From contig NZ_CP125370.1 of assembly GCF_030034735.1 (NCBI RefSeq), forward strand, positions 1,736,001 through 1,800,000: DNA of 64,000 bases. The letters run 5' to 3'. Both the position numbers and the translations under genes were made by a program. Shown in pieces: positions 21,321 to 32,088 of the stretch. The notes beneath the pieces were generated by a model. The model saw nothing but the letters and a program-made list of their open reading frames with translations, ran no database searches and was not told the DNA's origin. Positions within the stretch are counted from its first letter, which is position 1. Each line of letters begins with the position of its first letter. Source of the stretch: Paenibacillus sp. RC334. Lineage in GTDB: Bacteria > Bacillota > Bacilli > Paenibacillales > Paenibacillaceae.

Positions 21321-21755
21321 ATGGATTATCCAAATCAGGGTCAGGCCCAAAACCAGCCTCAGAATCGAAATCAGGTTGAGAACCAACAGCAGAACCCGTA
21401 TCAAAGCCCCTATGCAAACCCGTATCAACAGCAAGACCATACTGAGGGCTACAATCAGAACGACAGAAACCCATACCAAGGCTATGCGCCCCAGACCAAG
21501 CCGGGTGATGCACAGTTTTATGCGCTGCTGGAGAAGCTGCAGACGGTGGATTTTGTATTGGTGGAACTGAATTTGTATCTCAATACGCACCCGGATGATT
21601 TACAGGCTATCGAACAGTTCAATAAGCTGACACAGGAAAGGACCGGGATTGCCAATGAGTACCAGATCCTGTACGGACCTCTGCAAAATTTTGGCCGTGC
21701 CTATTCCAAGTACCCTTGGGAATGGAGCCAATCCCCTTGGCCGTGGCAGGTATAG
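21321..21755 (+). CDS. cotJB: CotJB with a long N-terminal Gln/Asn-rich extension (144 aa)
   Basis: The C-terminal 85 residues (AQFYALLEKLQTVDFVLVELNLYLNTHP to WPWQV) are a normal CotJB. The first 60 residues are an extra low-complexity segment made almost only of Gln, Asn, Pro, Tyr and Gly, with repeats like NPYQ. B. subtilis CotJB is only about 87 residues. The ATG at 21321 has GGGGGGAGG upstream and starts one base after the cotJA stop. The extension could help coat assembly by self-association, which is inference. Confidence 0.9.
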   Translation: MDYPNQGQAQNQPQNRNQVENQQQNPYQSPYANPYQQQDHTEGYNQNDRNPYQGYAPQTKPGDAQFYALLEKLQTVDFVLVELNLYLNTHPDDLQAIEQFNKLTQERTGIANEYQILYGPLQNFGRAYSKYPWEWSQSPWPWQV

Positions 21756-21788
21756 GCAGGTACAACCTTTTATAAAGGAGGAACATAA

Positions 21789-22358
21789 ATGTGGGTATAT
21801 GAAAAAAAGCTGCAATATCCCGTACGTGTCAGCAAATGTGATCCTCACATGGCCAAGTTGCTCATGGAGCAGTATGGCGGAGCGGATGGCGAGCTGGCGG
21901 CGGCTTTGCGGTATCTGAATCAGCGGTATACGATTCCGGATAAGGTTATCGGCGTACTTAATGATATAGGTACGGAAGAATTTGCTCATCTCGAAATGAT
22001 TGCGACTATGATTTACAAGCTGACCAAGGATGCGAGTGTAGAGCAAATGAAGGCAGCCGGGCTGGGGGAATATTATGCGGCGCATGATCATGCGCTGTAT
22101 TACCAGAGCGCAGGCGGCGTTCCTTTTACAGCGACCTATTTTCAAGCCAAGGGTGATCCAATCGCGGATTTGTATGAGGATATTGCGGCAGAGGAAAAGG
22201 CGAGAGCTACATATCAGTGGCTGATTGATTTGACAGATGATGTGGATTTGCAGGATAGTCTGAAGTTTCTGCGTGAACGCGAAATAATCCACTCGCTCCG
22301 TTTCCACGAGTCTGTGGAAATTTTGAAGGGGGAACGAGACCGGAAGAAAATATTTTGA
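21789..22358 (+). CDS. cotJC: CotJC, manganese-catalase-like spore coat protein (189 aa)
   Basis: Ferritin-like four-helix protein related to manganese catalase, part of the inner spore coat. Metal ligands are visible in ELAAALRYLNQ, GTEEFAHLEM and AAEEKARATYQWL, and it has the conserved N-terminus MWVYEKKLQYPV. AAAGGAGG precedes the ATG. Third gene of cotJABC, 33 bases after cotJB. Catalase activity is possible since ligand residues are kept, but is not proven for the family as a whole. Confidence 0.95.
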   Translation: MWVYEKKLQYPVRVSKCDPHMAKLLMEQYGGADGELAAALRYLNQRYTIPDKVIGVLNDIGTEEFAHLEMIATMIYKLTKDASVEQMKAAGLGEYYAAHDHALYYQSAGGVPFTATYFQAKGDPIADLYEDIAAEEKARATYQWLIDLTDDVDLQDSLKFLREREIIHSLRFHESVEILKGERDRKKIF

Positions 22359-22470
22359 GGGAATGGGAAATGGATATCCTAAGTACATTTTCCGTTAGAA
22401 CAGTTTCACGGCGTGTGTATCACTGTAATCCAATGTATGGAAGGGGATGAGGATAAGCTTATTGTAAAAT

Positions 22471-22500
22471 GAAAGGCGCTCCAGTTAGAAGCGCCTTTCG
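22471..22500. terminator. Hairpin between convergent cotJC and collagen-like genes
   Basis: GAAAGGCGCT pairs perfectly with AGCGCCTTTC around nine bases. It has no long T-tract on the plus strand, so it is a weak terminator or an mRNA end stabiliser serving both sides. Confidence 0.5.
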
Positions 22501-22581
22501 CAGCGTCTATACAGATGAGCAAGCATGGTTATAGGTAACTCATTCGAGAGATGATGTACTGGCAGCAGATGATGGCGCATC

Positions 22582-23658
22582 TTAATTAAGTCGAATGATG
22601 GTCAATGATGCGCCTGTCGCACCGCCTCCGACCAATGTGGCAGCACCTACGGCCCCGAAAAATTGCACGCTGATGGTTGTTGCGGCTGCTACGTTCACGA
22701 TAACAGTATTGTTATAAGAGGACAGCGAGATCACGGGAGACAGGACGGACCCTGGAGCCTGCACGCCGTTAATGAGCAAACGGCTGCTCAGAAGAAGACC
22801 AACTGTTGTGTTCAACTCATAAGCGATGTAGTAGGTTCCGGCGTTCGCCAGAGTCAATACATCATTAGTACCGTTGATGGTAACGCCTCCGCTCAGCGTC
22901 TGAGGCGGACCGGGGAAGGTCACGTTCGTTCCACCAAGCAATACGGTTATTAGGCCACCAGTTGTATTCGCCACAAAAGCATTCGTAGCGGTGATATTGA
23001 TACCTGTGGCTCCGGTTACACCTGTGGCTCCAGCAACACCAGTAGCTCCCGTCACCCCTGTACCGGTGGCTCCCGTCACTCCTATAGATCCAGTGCCTCC
23101 GGCCGGTCCTACCGGTCCTACTGCCCCCGCCGCACCCGCAGGGCCTGTGGCCCCGACCAGACCTGTGGCTCCGGTGGCTCCGGCTAAGCCAGCAACTCCG
23201 GTAGCCCCTGTAGCTCCAACTGCTCCAACTGCACCCGCAGTTCCTGCAGCACCTGTAGCCCCAGTGGCACCTGCGGCTCCTGTCGCACCCGTCCCCCCTG
23301 TCGGGCCGACCGGACCGCCCGCAGGACCTGTCGGTCCAGTCGATCCTGTGGGACCGGCCAGTGTGGGGGCGGCCAGCACACTTTCAAGCTTTGCTTGCAG
23401 CAGCAGCTCTTTCTTCACGGTGGTGTCCAGCACGCTTTTGACACTTTGATCTACGGCAAGAACGTCAGCAATGGTAGCCGTTCCTCCCGTCAGCCCAGGT
23501 ATCGTGCCGAGCACATATTGAATTTTTTCACCCTCGGCATTGATGATGTGACTAAGTCCCAATTCCTCAAAGGCAATGGATGATAGCAACAGGTTAATCG
23601 CGTCATCCCGTGTTAGGTTAATCGTGGGTGTTACATTGGGAATATTAGGGAAGGACAT
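22582..23658 (-). CDS. Collagen-like spore-surface protein, smaller (358 aa)
   Basis: Three parts. Residues 1-100 form an N-terminal domain with [18 protein letters not shown], shared with two other genes here. Residues 102-219 are Gly-X-Y triplets, often GATG, with breaks near GPAGGPVG and GTGVTG. Residues 220-358 are a beta-rich domain like the C-terminal trimeric head of BclA-type exosporium proteins. It is likely a filament on the spore surface; many threonines in Y positions could carry sugars. AAGGAGG precedes the ATG. Last gene of a minus-strand group that starts with a glycosyltransferase. Confidence 0.88.
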   Translation of the reverse strand: MSFPNIPNVTPTINLTRDDAINLLLSSIAFEELGLSHIINAEGEKIQYVLGTIPGLTGGTATIADVLAVDQSVKSVLDTTVKKELLLQAKLESVLAAPTLAGPTGSTGPTGPAGGPVGPTGGTGATGAAGATGATGAAGTAGAVGAVGATGATGVAGLAGATGATGLVGATGPAGAAGAVGPVGPAGGTGSIGVTGATGTGVTGATGVAGATGVTGATGINITATNAFVANTTGGLITVLLGGTNVTFPGPPQTLSGGVTINGTNDVLTLANAGTYYIAYELNTTVGLLLSSRLLINGVQAPGSVLSPVISLSSYNNTVIVNVAAATTISVQFFGAVGAATLVGGGATGASLTIIRLN

Positions 23659-23705
23659 GTGAAACCTCCTTATGACATAAATCTGATGTGTTTCATACGT
23701 TGTGG

Positions 23706-24560
23706 CTATCGGAAATGTTTAGAATATGGAAGCAGGGGGGACAGCCATACTTTTCCGAAGGTAGGCTGTCTTTTTGGAGTGACAGGCTTTTGTTGCTGTA
23801 CATAGGCGTCGAAGCCACCGGGATCGCCTGAATACATTTTGTAAACGGATTGCAATTGCTCGATTGCTTGGGGTAAATGATTCATTTGACCCGGTGGTAA
23901 CGTGGAGGCCGCATGGCCTGAATCCCACTGGAACTTTAATAATTGCAGCCAGCCCAGACTGCTGGCTCTCCTTGCTTGTTGAACCTCCGAAGGAAACTGT
24001 GAGCTTTCCGAAGAAGGGGAGGAGTTGATCTGCTTTTTGAGCCAATGCATCAGGTGCTGCCCATGCTCCAAAAGGTGAAGGGAGCGTTCAATCTGATGGT
24101 ACAGTCTCAGGGCCTCCTGATGTTCATCTTTGTACAGGCGGGTGGAAGGGTCGACGGACAGGAGAAATTGCAAGCGGATGATTTGTTCGAATAAGAGGGA
24201 TGCAGCCGTCTCCAGGGCATCTATGGAAATAGAAATTTCAGACAGGACACTTCTGTATTCCCGCCGGAGTCGGATGTCATCATGCAAAGTGGATATAAGT
24301 GTGTTCCAATGATTTCCGACTTCCATTTGGATCAGGAGCGATATCTCCAATTGCTGGAGGGTAGAATGATTCAATTGCAGCCACAAGGGAGAGGAGATGT
24401 TTTCGTTTGTTTTGTCCGACAAAAAGGAGACCATTCGGCTTTGAGATTTGGCTAATGTGGCTAAACCTGTGTTGAGATGGGCTGCGGCTCGGAAAAGCTG
24501 GAGGACGTAAGGTTCATCTGGCGGATGGCTGCTAAACCCTTTATTCTTCATCGCATTCAT
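23706..24560 (-). CDS. Unknown helical protein in the collagen-like cluster (284 aa)
   Basis: I do not recognise this protein. It is mostly helical, with long amphipathic stretches from residue 25 to 185, no signal peptide and no membrane segment, and a Pro/Gly/Gln-rich C-terminus. The frame is open back to 24683, but that part overlaps the upstream gene. The ATG at 24560, six bases after a GGAG, overlaps that gene's end by 20 bases and is the likely coupled start. Placed between two genes for spore-surface-type proteins, it may be a coat or assembly factor. Confidence 0.65.
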   Translation of the reverse strand: MNAMKNKGFSSHPPDEPYVLQLFRAAAHLNTGLATLAKSQSRMVSFLSDKTNENISSPLWLQLNHSTLQQLEISLLIQMEVGNHWNTLISTLHDDIRLRREYRSVLSEISISIDALETAASLLFEQIIRLQFLLSVDPSTRLYKDEHQEALRLYHQIERSLHLLEHGQHLMHWLKKQINSSPSSESSQFPSEVQQARRASSLGWLQLLKFQWDSGHAASTLPPGQMNHLPQAIEQLQSVYKMYSGDPGGFDAYVQQQKPVTPKRQPTFGKVWLSPLLPYSKHFR

Positions 24561-24957
24561 CAGGGTCTCCGCAGCATTCCCAATCGTCTTTTTTGCGGCA
24601 TGGATTGTGATCACCACCCTTTTTCGGGCAAGACCGACCGCTGTGATCAGGATCAGGGTAACAGTTAGACCTGCTTTCTCCATCGAGTAGTAATACGTCC
24701 TCCAGTTTGTGCTGGAGCAAAATCTGGTTATTCACCACCCCTCGCAATACTCGTTCTACACTTCGATTCAACTGCAGGATATCTTGCAGGCAAACGTCCT
24801 CGTCGTTTACGAACCGTTGTATTTTTTCACCTTCTGCATGAAGTATGCTGGACAGGCCCATTTCCTCCATAGCAATAGATGCGAGTATCATATGAATAAC
24901 TTCTTTTCTCGTTAGAGAGATGAGGGGATTGATGTCGGGAATACCGGGCATAGACAA
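24541..24957 (-). CDS. Small protein with the collagen-family N-domain and a Cys-rich acidic tail (138 aa)
   Basis: Residues 1-95 match the N-terminal domain of the two collagen-like proteins (IAMEEMGLSSILHAEGEK). In place of collagen repeats it has a hydrophilic tail of about 43 residues with six Cys plus many Asp, His and Lys. This tail could bind metal, form disulfide links or be modified. The TTG at 24957, nine bases after GGGAG, makes its start align with MSFPNIP of the neighbour; an earlier TTG at 24963 is too close to the site. It lies 82 bases after a glycosyltransferase gene. Confidence 0.78.
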   Translation of the reverse strand: MSMPGIPDINPLISLTRKEVIHMILASIAMEEMGLSSILHAEGEKIQRFVNDEDVCLQDILQLNRSVERVLRGVVNNQILLQHKLEDVLLLDGESRSNCYPDPDHSGRSCPKKGGDHNPCRKKDDWECCGDPDECDEE

Positions 24958-25039
24958 GTTCAATCTCTCCCTTCACTCCGAATTTGCATCATGGCTATGG
25001 TCAGCTGCATGGAATGCCATACCCGGTCCCGTCTCTTCC

Positions 25040-26113
25040 TCATCCCTGTTGTAGCTGTGAGAAATACTGTTCATTATATAAAACGCTGGGATGAGTAGGA
25101 TGGTGCAGCTGGGACATACGGTGATGCAATTTTGCTTTATCAATGTCACCAATCCGGTCATAACACAGACATAATTGCAAGTGCGGAAGCCAGGTGTAAT
25201 AGGACGAATTGGTTAAGGCCATCGCATCTTGTGGTGGTTCGATCAGTGTAGCCTGACGAAACCAGTAAATGGCTTGAGCATACTGTTCCGCTTCAATCAA
25301 CATATTGCCAAAGGCACAGCAGAACTGGGCGCGTGGTATGTCGAGATTAAGCGTGCGAAGCAGAGCCATACGTTGCTCCTGTTTTTGACCTTGGCGGCCG
25401 TAACAATCCGCAAGCTTAAAGCAAGCAGCAATCCGGTCCTCCATCCATCCCTGATTCAGACTTAAATAGTGTTCGTACTGCTGTATGGCATCTACCGTTC
25501 GTCCGTTGTCATACAGTTCATTGCCAAAATAGTAGTGATCTCGTTCAGAAAATACGGTGCCCTGCTCCCGGTGCTTGAGGTATATGTGCAAATTTCGGTC
25601 AGTGTAAGCACGTGTTTTTTTATGGGTCACCGCCATATTGCTGTGAAAGGTGCTTCCTATCACATTCAGGAATTCGTGTACAAAACCGATCCATCTATAA
25701 TTACGGTCCCGGCGGACAATTCGGTTTCTTTTGAGCTTATGCAGCGGCTGTCCCTGTTCATCCACGGATAGCACATAATCCATTGTAATGCTGTCATATG
25801 AAAGGGTGGCTTGCTTTTTCCAGTCGAGAAATGCGAGTCGGTCTTGCTCTTCCAGGATGTCGTCGGCGTCCAGCCAAAATTGATAGTCCTGTGTTGCCTG
25901 ATCAAATGCATAGTTACGGGCTGCGGAAAAATCATCGCACCATTCAAAATCGTATATCCGGGCATTGAACGATGCGGCTACCTCTTGGGTGCGGTCGGTA
26001 GAGCCGGTATCGACGATAATGATTTCATCCACCAGATCATGGACTGATTTGAGGCAGGTGTGAAGTGCTTCTTCTTCATTTTTGACAATCATGCATAAGC
26101 TGACGGTTACCAT
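25040..26113 (-). CDS. GT2 glycosyltransferase with TPR-like C-terminus (357 aa)
   Basis: GT-A fold sugar transferase. The N-terminal domain has VTVSLCMIVKNEE, IIVDTGSTD and the metal-binding DADD in FWLDADDIL. From about residue 190 it turns into tetratricopeptide-like helices. This layout is shared with SunS-type peptide glycosyltransferases and many Bacillales enzymes near surface proteins. The ATG at 26113 has GGGAGGG 10 bases before. It heads a minus-strand group with two proteins of the collagen-like family, so a protein acceptor is plausible. Confidence 0.9.
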   Translation of the reverse strand: MVTVSLCMIVKNEEEALHTCLKSVHDLVDEIIIVDTGSTDRTQEVAASFNARIYDFEWCDDFSAARNYAFDQATQDYQFWLDADDILEEQDRLAFLDWKKQATLSYDSITMDYVLSVDEQGQPLHKLKRNRIVRRDRNYRWIGFVHEFLNVIGSTFHSNMAVTHKKTRAYTDRNLHIYLKHREQGTVFSERDHYYFGNELYDNGRTVDAIQQYEHYLSLNQGWMEDRIAACFKLADCYGRQGQKQEQRMALLRTLNLDIPRAQFCCAFGNMLIEAEQYAQAIYWFRQATLIEPPQDAMALTNSSYYTWLPHLQLCLCYDRIGDIDKAKLHHRMSQLHHPTHPSVLYNEQYFSQLQQG

Positions 26114-26281
26114 GCTCTTTGTCCCTCCCAAAAAACTTGGTATAATCTCCATTTTATTAGGATGGCTTGCTCATTATGTGGGAATTTCGGTTGAACGAGT
26201 ATGAGGGTATGCGTGATGATCATAAATTGAGCAGCGCTCTAATAGATTAGAAAATCAAAGTCTGATGCAAGGGGGGAAGGC

Positions 26282-27358
26282 ATGAGCCGGCCGTTCATTT
26301 CACTGTGCATGATTGTCAAAAATGAGGCGGAACGGATGGAAGCTTGCTTGCAAAGTGCCAAGAATGTTGTGGATGAGATTATTGTAACGGATACGGGGTC
26401 CACGGATGGGACGATAGACATTTGTCGTTCCATGGGGTGTTCCGTTGATTCGTACGAATGGGATGACAGCTTTGCAAATGCACGCAATGCGGGAATAGCC
26501 CGCGCGACAGGAGAATGGATTTTATGGCTAGATGCGGATGAAGAACTGGATCACGATGAGAGTGGACAGTTGCATGAGTTTGTAAAGGCGATTCATGCAG
26601 ATACTGCTGCTTTGAAGGTACTCAACGAAATGGATGGTTTTGTATACAGTTGTCCGCAAATTCGTTTGTTCCGAAATGACATCGGGTATCAGTTTGTGCG
26701 TGATATTCATGAAAGGCTGCAACCTCCGGCGGGAAAACAGGACACCCCAGAAGCTCCACTGCTGCCCGTGACGGTACACCATTATGGATATGCAGAGAAG
26801 GTCGTAGAGGTGAAGGAAAAGTCAAAGCGGAATATTCGGCTGCTGGAGCGGGAGAAGGCACAGGCTGAATATGACCCGTGGTGTGATTACCATTTGGCAA
26901 GTGAATATAGTCGTTTGCAGCAATGGGAGAGGGCTTTTGAACTGAATAATTTGGCGATTACCGGTTTTCTGGAACAGGGAAAGCTGCCACCAGCGCTTGT
27001 TTACAAGCTAAAATACGATACCTTAATTCGTCATGGCAGCCTGAAGGGGATATGGCCGGGAATTGACAAGGTACTGCAATTGTACCCGGATTATGTAGAT
27101 TTGTATTTTTATAAAGCGTTGTATCTGTTGGATCAGGGGTTATTGCTGGAGGCTTATTATGAGTTCGAAAAATGTACTCGCATGGGTGATAATTCATGGA
27201 AATATGTGACTTTGCGAGGAGTCGGCAGCAGCTATGCATTGTACTACATGTCCATCTGTTTGGCAAAAATGGGGCGGCCTGTAGAAGCACAGGCCACCTT
27301 GGAGGCTGCGGGAATACGTCGTTCGTTATCGGATCAGGTGTTGACCACCCAGGCTTGA
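26282..27358 (+). CDS. Second GT2 glycosyltransferase with TPR-like C-terminus (358 aa)
   Basis: Paralogue of the gene at 25040, on the other strand. MSRPFISLCMIVKNEAE, VTDTGSTDGT and LWLDADEELDH define the GT-A domain with its DAD metal site; residues 200-358 hold TPR-like repeats. AGGGGGGAAGG precedes the ATG. The two glycosyltransferases are divergent, sharing a 168-base control region, and each faces a collagen-like gene. The donor sugar is unknown. Confidence 0.9.
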   Translation: MSRPFISLCMIVKNEAERMEACLQSAKNVVDEIIVTDTGSTDGTIDICRSMGCSVDSYEWDDSFANARNAGIARATGEWILWLDADEELDHDESGQLHEFVKAIHADTAALKVLNEMDGFVYSCPQIRLFRNDIGYQFVRDIHERLQPPAGKQDTPEAPLLPVTVHHYGYAEKVVEVKEKSKRNIRLLEREKAQAEYDPWCDYHLASEYSRLQQWERAFELNNLAITGFLEQGKLPPALVYKLKYDTLIRHGSLKGIWPGIDKVLQLYPDYVDLYFYKALYLLDQGLLLEAYYEFEKCTRMGDNSWKYVTLRGVGSSYALYYMSICLAKMGRPVEAQATLEAAGIRRSLSDQVLTTQA

Positions 27359-27367
27359 AAAAGAGAG

Positions 27368-28945
<1,578 letters not shown>

Positions 28946-28978
28946 ATCACGCTCACTCCCTTATCGCTTCATCGCAAT

Positions 28979-28987
28979 TATCGTATG
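28979..28987 (-). promoter_or_regulatory. SigmaK-like -10 before the large collagen-like gene
   Basis: On the minus strand CATACGATA matches the sigmaK -10 pattern CATANNNTA fully, 34 bases upstream of the ATG at 28945. I do not find a well placed AC -35, so late mother-cell control is likely but not certain. Confidence 0.5.
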
Positions 28988-29013
28988 CGTCAGAGCAAGC
29001 AGGAGGAACGGTT

Positions 29014-32000
29014 ATGAGGCTTCCGCCTGATGGGAGGCGTCGAATCATGCGTATATTAATCGGCAGCCCAGTGCATCAGAAGCCCGAAATATTAGCTTTA
29101 TTTCTTCAAGCTTTGGAGCGGCTGGAAGCACCCGATGTGCTGCCGGATTATTTGTTCGTCGATGATAATGACAATCCGGCTTCAAGCCAATGGCTGGCCG
29201 ATTTTGCGGACCGGCTCCCGGGGCGTGTTTTGCCCCCGCTGTCAGGCTTGCAGCAATATGAGAACCGAAGTGATGAGCATACCCATTATTGGCCGCCTTC
29301 CCTCGTTTGGAAAGTGGCCGGGTTCAAAAATCGTCTCATTGACTACGCGCTTCAGCATCATTATGACGCACTATTTTTGGTCGATTCAGACCTGATCCTC
29401 CATTCCCGCACCTTATGCAGACTGGTCGAGACGGAGAAGGATATCGTATCCGAGATTTTCTGGACACGCTGGCAGCCCGATGGGACGTTATTGCCTCAAG
29501 TGTGGGTCAGTGATGAATACAATCTGTTCCATCGTGAAGAAGGTGAAGTGCTATCGGCAGAAGAGCGGGCACATCGCGAGCTGCAATTTATACATCAGTT
29601 GCATGTTCCCGGTTTGTATGAGGTAGGCGGTCTGGGTGCTTGTACCTTAATCCGCAGAAGGGCACTGGAAGTCGGAATTCATTTTGGTAAAATCCCTAAC
29701 GTTTCTTTTTGGGGAGAGGATCGACACTTTTGCATCCGGGCGGCGGCGTACGGGTTTCCGCTTTTTGTAGATACGCACTATCCTGCCATGCATTTGTACC
29801 GGGAAGCGGACCGCATCAAGGCAGAACAATTGCTACTGACCCTGAATAAAATTACGCAGGGCGCTGTTAATAGGGACGACCAAGAAGCTTCAAACACTTC
29901 CAAAACTTCAGATATTTCAGAAAATTATCCATCCAGCACTTCCTCTACGTCGCCTGAAATTACCATTCCACGGGATCTCCGCGAGTCTGCCGTCTTCGCA
30001 AAGCATGCTACGGATTCTTTTGTCGTGCCACCAGCTTTCTCTGGTCCACGACATAGTGAGCTTCATGCTCCGCCTGTCTCCAGGCCCAAACTGACGCTGA
30101 GCATGACGGTATGCAATGAGGCAGATCGCAAGCTCGCAGAAGTGCTCCGAAGTCATCGGGAATATATTGATGAAGCGGTCATTATTGATGATGGCAGCCG
30201 TGATGATAGTGGTGAATTGTGCCGAGACCTGCTAAAGGGGATTCCACTGCGTTTGATCCGTAATGAAAGGGCCTCCTTTACGAATGAAGTGGAGCTGCGG
30301 AAGCAGCAGTGGAGAGAGACGCTGGCATCTTCCCCGGAATGGATTTTAAACATGGATGCTGACGAAATGTTCGAATCCCGATTTGCCCAAGGTGTGCATG
30401 CTCTATTAGCTGGAACGAAAGCCGATACCATTTGTTTCAGGCTGTTTGATATGTGGTCTCCCACGCATTATCGCGATGATGATTACTGGCAGGCTCATCG
30501 TTACTACCGCCCATTTTTGACTCGATACCGGGATAGCTTCCCTTATAAATGGAAGGAGCAATATTTGCACTGCGGGAGATTTCCCGATAATGTGCTTGAG
30601 CTTCCGAGTGAGATTAGCGACTATCGTATCCAGCACTGGGGCTGGTACACACCAGCTATTCGCACCGCCAAATATGAGCGTTATCAACAGTTGGACCCGG
30701 ATGCCCGTTATGGCTGGAAGGAGCAATATGAGTCCATATTTGATCCGACTCCCCGGCTCAGTCTCTGGATAGACCCAGACCGAGAGGGTGTAAAAAATCA
30801 ACATGAGTCTGAATCTGAAGACACTAGCGGTATTAATTCCGATGTGAATACGGGCAAGAATATCCAAGATGTGATTGCCGAGGATACCTATCCTGCTAGA
30901 GCCGAGAATAGAATTGAAGCAATTCATACCGCTGAAGCTGTTCAAGTGGCGAACGGTGTCCATTTCGTTGAACCTGCTCCTGTTCATGAAGCGGCTAACC
31001 CTGCGAATCCTGTCAACAAGAATGCTGTCGCTAAGATTGCTGGTGTTCATGCTATTATTGGCTCCCATGCTCTTACCAAAGGCGAAATAGAGGACGCGCT
31101 TTATGGAAAAGGAGAGGGGGAAGCACAGGGCATGGCTTGCAAACTGTGCGGCTCGTCCAATACGGCGGTGTTCCATCGGTATGAACATTTTACATTGATA
31201 GGATGTGGTTCATGTGGGCTTATTTTCCGCAATGATATCGATCGGATACAGCCTGAGAATATGATCGCAGATATCTATAACGTCAAATGGGTCGCCATGC
31301 GCGATAGTGCAGCCGCCTCAACCTACGGGGATCATGCTCTTTTCGGACTCATGCTGCTGGATATGTTCAGTCCCGGTAAAGGAAAATTACTGGAAATTGG
31401 ATCAGGTACCGGAGAATTTATTCATGCTGCACTTCAGAGTGGATGGAATGCTGTGGGCATTGAGCCTTCCATAGACTCGCGCGCATATGCCAAATACAAA
31501 TATGACGTGGATCTGCTACCGGGCTACTGGAATGGCGATACAGAGACAGAAACAGAAGAAGCGGCGAATGAAGCGCCAGAAACAGAGGGAGATACTGCCT
31601 TATCACTGGATCATGAATATGAGGCCGTTGCATGCTGGCATGTGCTGGAGCATATTGCAGACCCGGTGGCATTTTTAACAGATTTACGCGAGCAGCTTCA
31701 ACCGGATGGAACTTTATACATTACAGTACCCAACAAAAACTCGTTTACAAATGAGGCTTATGGTGTTCACTCGCCTTTATTTACCGAGGAAGATCATTTG
31801 TATCATTATTCAGAGCACACGCTGACACGTTTGCTGGCGGAGTCCGGTCTGCACCCGGTGGCCCTGTTCACCCGCCAGCTCCCTTCCGGTCTGGACGCCT
31901 TGATAGAGGCGCATCCTTTGTATGGCGAGCTTACTTTCACGGAGCGTATGGGGCTGTTGGCCAAACTTCAAGGCGAGAAACGTGGTCATGAGCTATGCTG

Positions 32001-32019
32001 CGTGGCAAGGGCGATCTGA
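29014..32019 (+). CDS. Fusion of two glycosyltransferases and a methyltransferase (1001 aa)
   Basis: Residues 12-290: a GT-A domain with SPVHQKPE, VDSD (Asp124/Asp126) and a WGEDRHFC catalytic segment. Residues 290-355: a Ser/Thr-rich linker. Residues 358-590: a second GT2 domain with LSMTVCNEAD, IIDDGSRDD and NMDADE (Asp448/Asp450). Residues 590-700: an Ala/Glu-rich linker. Residues 709-740: a zinc-ribbon-like CKLC...CGSC. Residues 785-1000: a class I SAM methyltransferase (LLEIGSGTGEF, CWHVLEHI). It probably builds and methylates a sugar chain, perhaps for the collagen-like proteins. The ATGs at 29014 and 29047 both have good sites. Confidence 0.88.
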   Translation: MRLPPDGRRRIMRILIGSPVHQKPEILALFLQALERLEAPDVLPDYLFVDDNDNPASSQWLADFADRLPGRVLPPLSGLQQYENRSDEHTHYWPPSLVWKVAGFKNRLIDYALQHHYDALFLVDSDLILHSRTLCRLVETEKDIVSEIFWTRWQPDGTLLPQVWVSDEYNLFHREEGEVLSAEERAHRELQFIHQLHVPGLYEVGGLGACTLIRRRALEVGIHFGKIPNVSFWGEDRHFCIRAAAYGFPLFVDTHYPAMHLYREADRIKAEQLLLTLNKITQGAVNRDDQEASNTSKTSDISENYPSSTSSTSPEITIPRDLRESAVFAKHATDSFVVPPAFSGPRHSELHAPPVSRPKLTLSMTVCNEADRKLAEVLRSHREYIDEAVIIDDGSRDDSGELCRDLLKGIPLRLIRNERASFTNEVELRKQQWRETLASSPEWILNMDADEMFESRFAQGVHALLAGTKADTICFRLFDMWSPTHYRDDDYWQAHRYYRPFLTRYRDSFPYKWKEQYLHCGRFPDNVLELPSEISDYRIQHWGWYTPAIRTAKYERYQQLDPDARYGWKEQYESIFDPTPRLSLWIDPDREGVKNQHESESEDTSGINSDVNTGKNIQDVIAEDTYPARAENRIEAIHTAEAVQVANGVHFVEPAPVHEAANPANPVNKNAVAKIAGVHAIIGSHALTKGEIEDALYGKGEGEAQGMACKLCGSSNTAVFHRYEHFTLIGCGSCGLIFRNDIDRIQPENMIADIYNVKWVAMRDSAAASTYGDHALFGLMLLDMFSPGKGKLLEIGSGTGEFIHAALQSGWNAVGIEPSIDSRAYAKYKYDVDLLPGYWNGDTETETEEAANEAPETEGDTALSLDHEYEAVACWHVLEHIADPVAFLTDLREQLQPDGTLYITVPNKNSFTNEAYGVHSPLFTEEDHLYHYSEHTLTRLLAESGLHPVALFTRQLPSGLDALIEAHPLYGELTFTERMGLLAKLQGEKRGHELCCVARAI

Positions 32020-32088
32020 GCTGGCTGGGGGAATATACGCTCTGAATCCATACCGTTTCACCTTTCATTCAAAAGGAGGCTATATCCC

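Noticed and set aside
22991..23449. A 152-codon plus-strand frame opposite the smaller collagen-like gene
   Set aside because: The same antisense artefact of Gly-X-Y codons.
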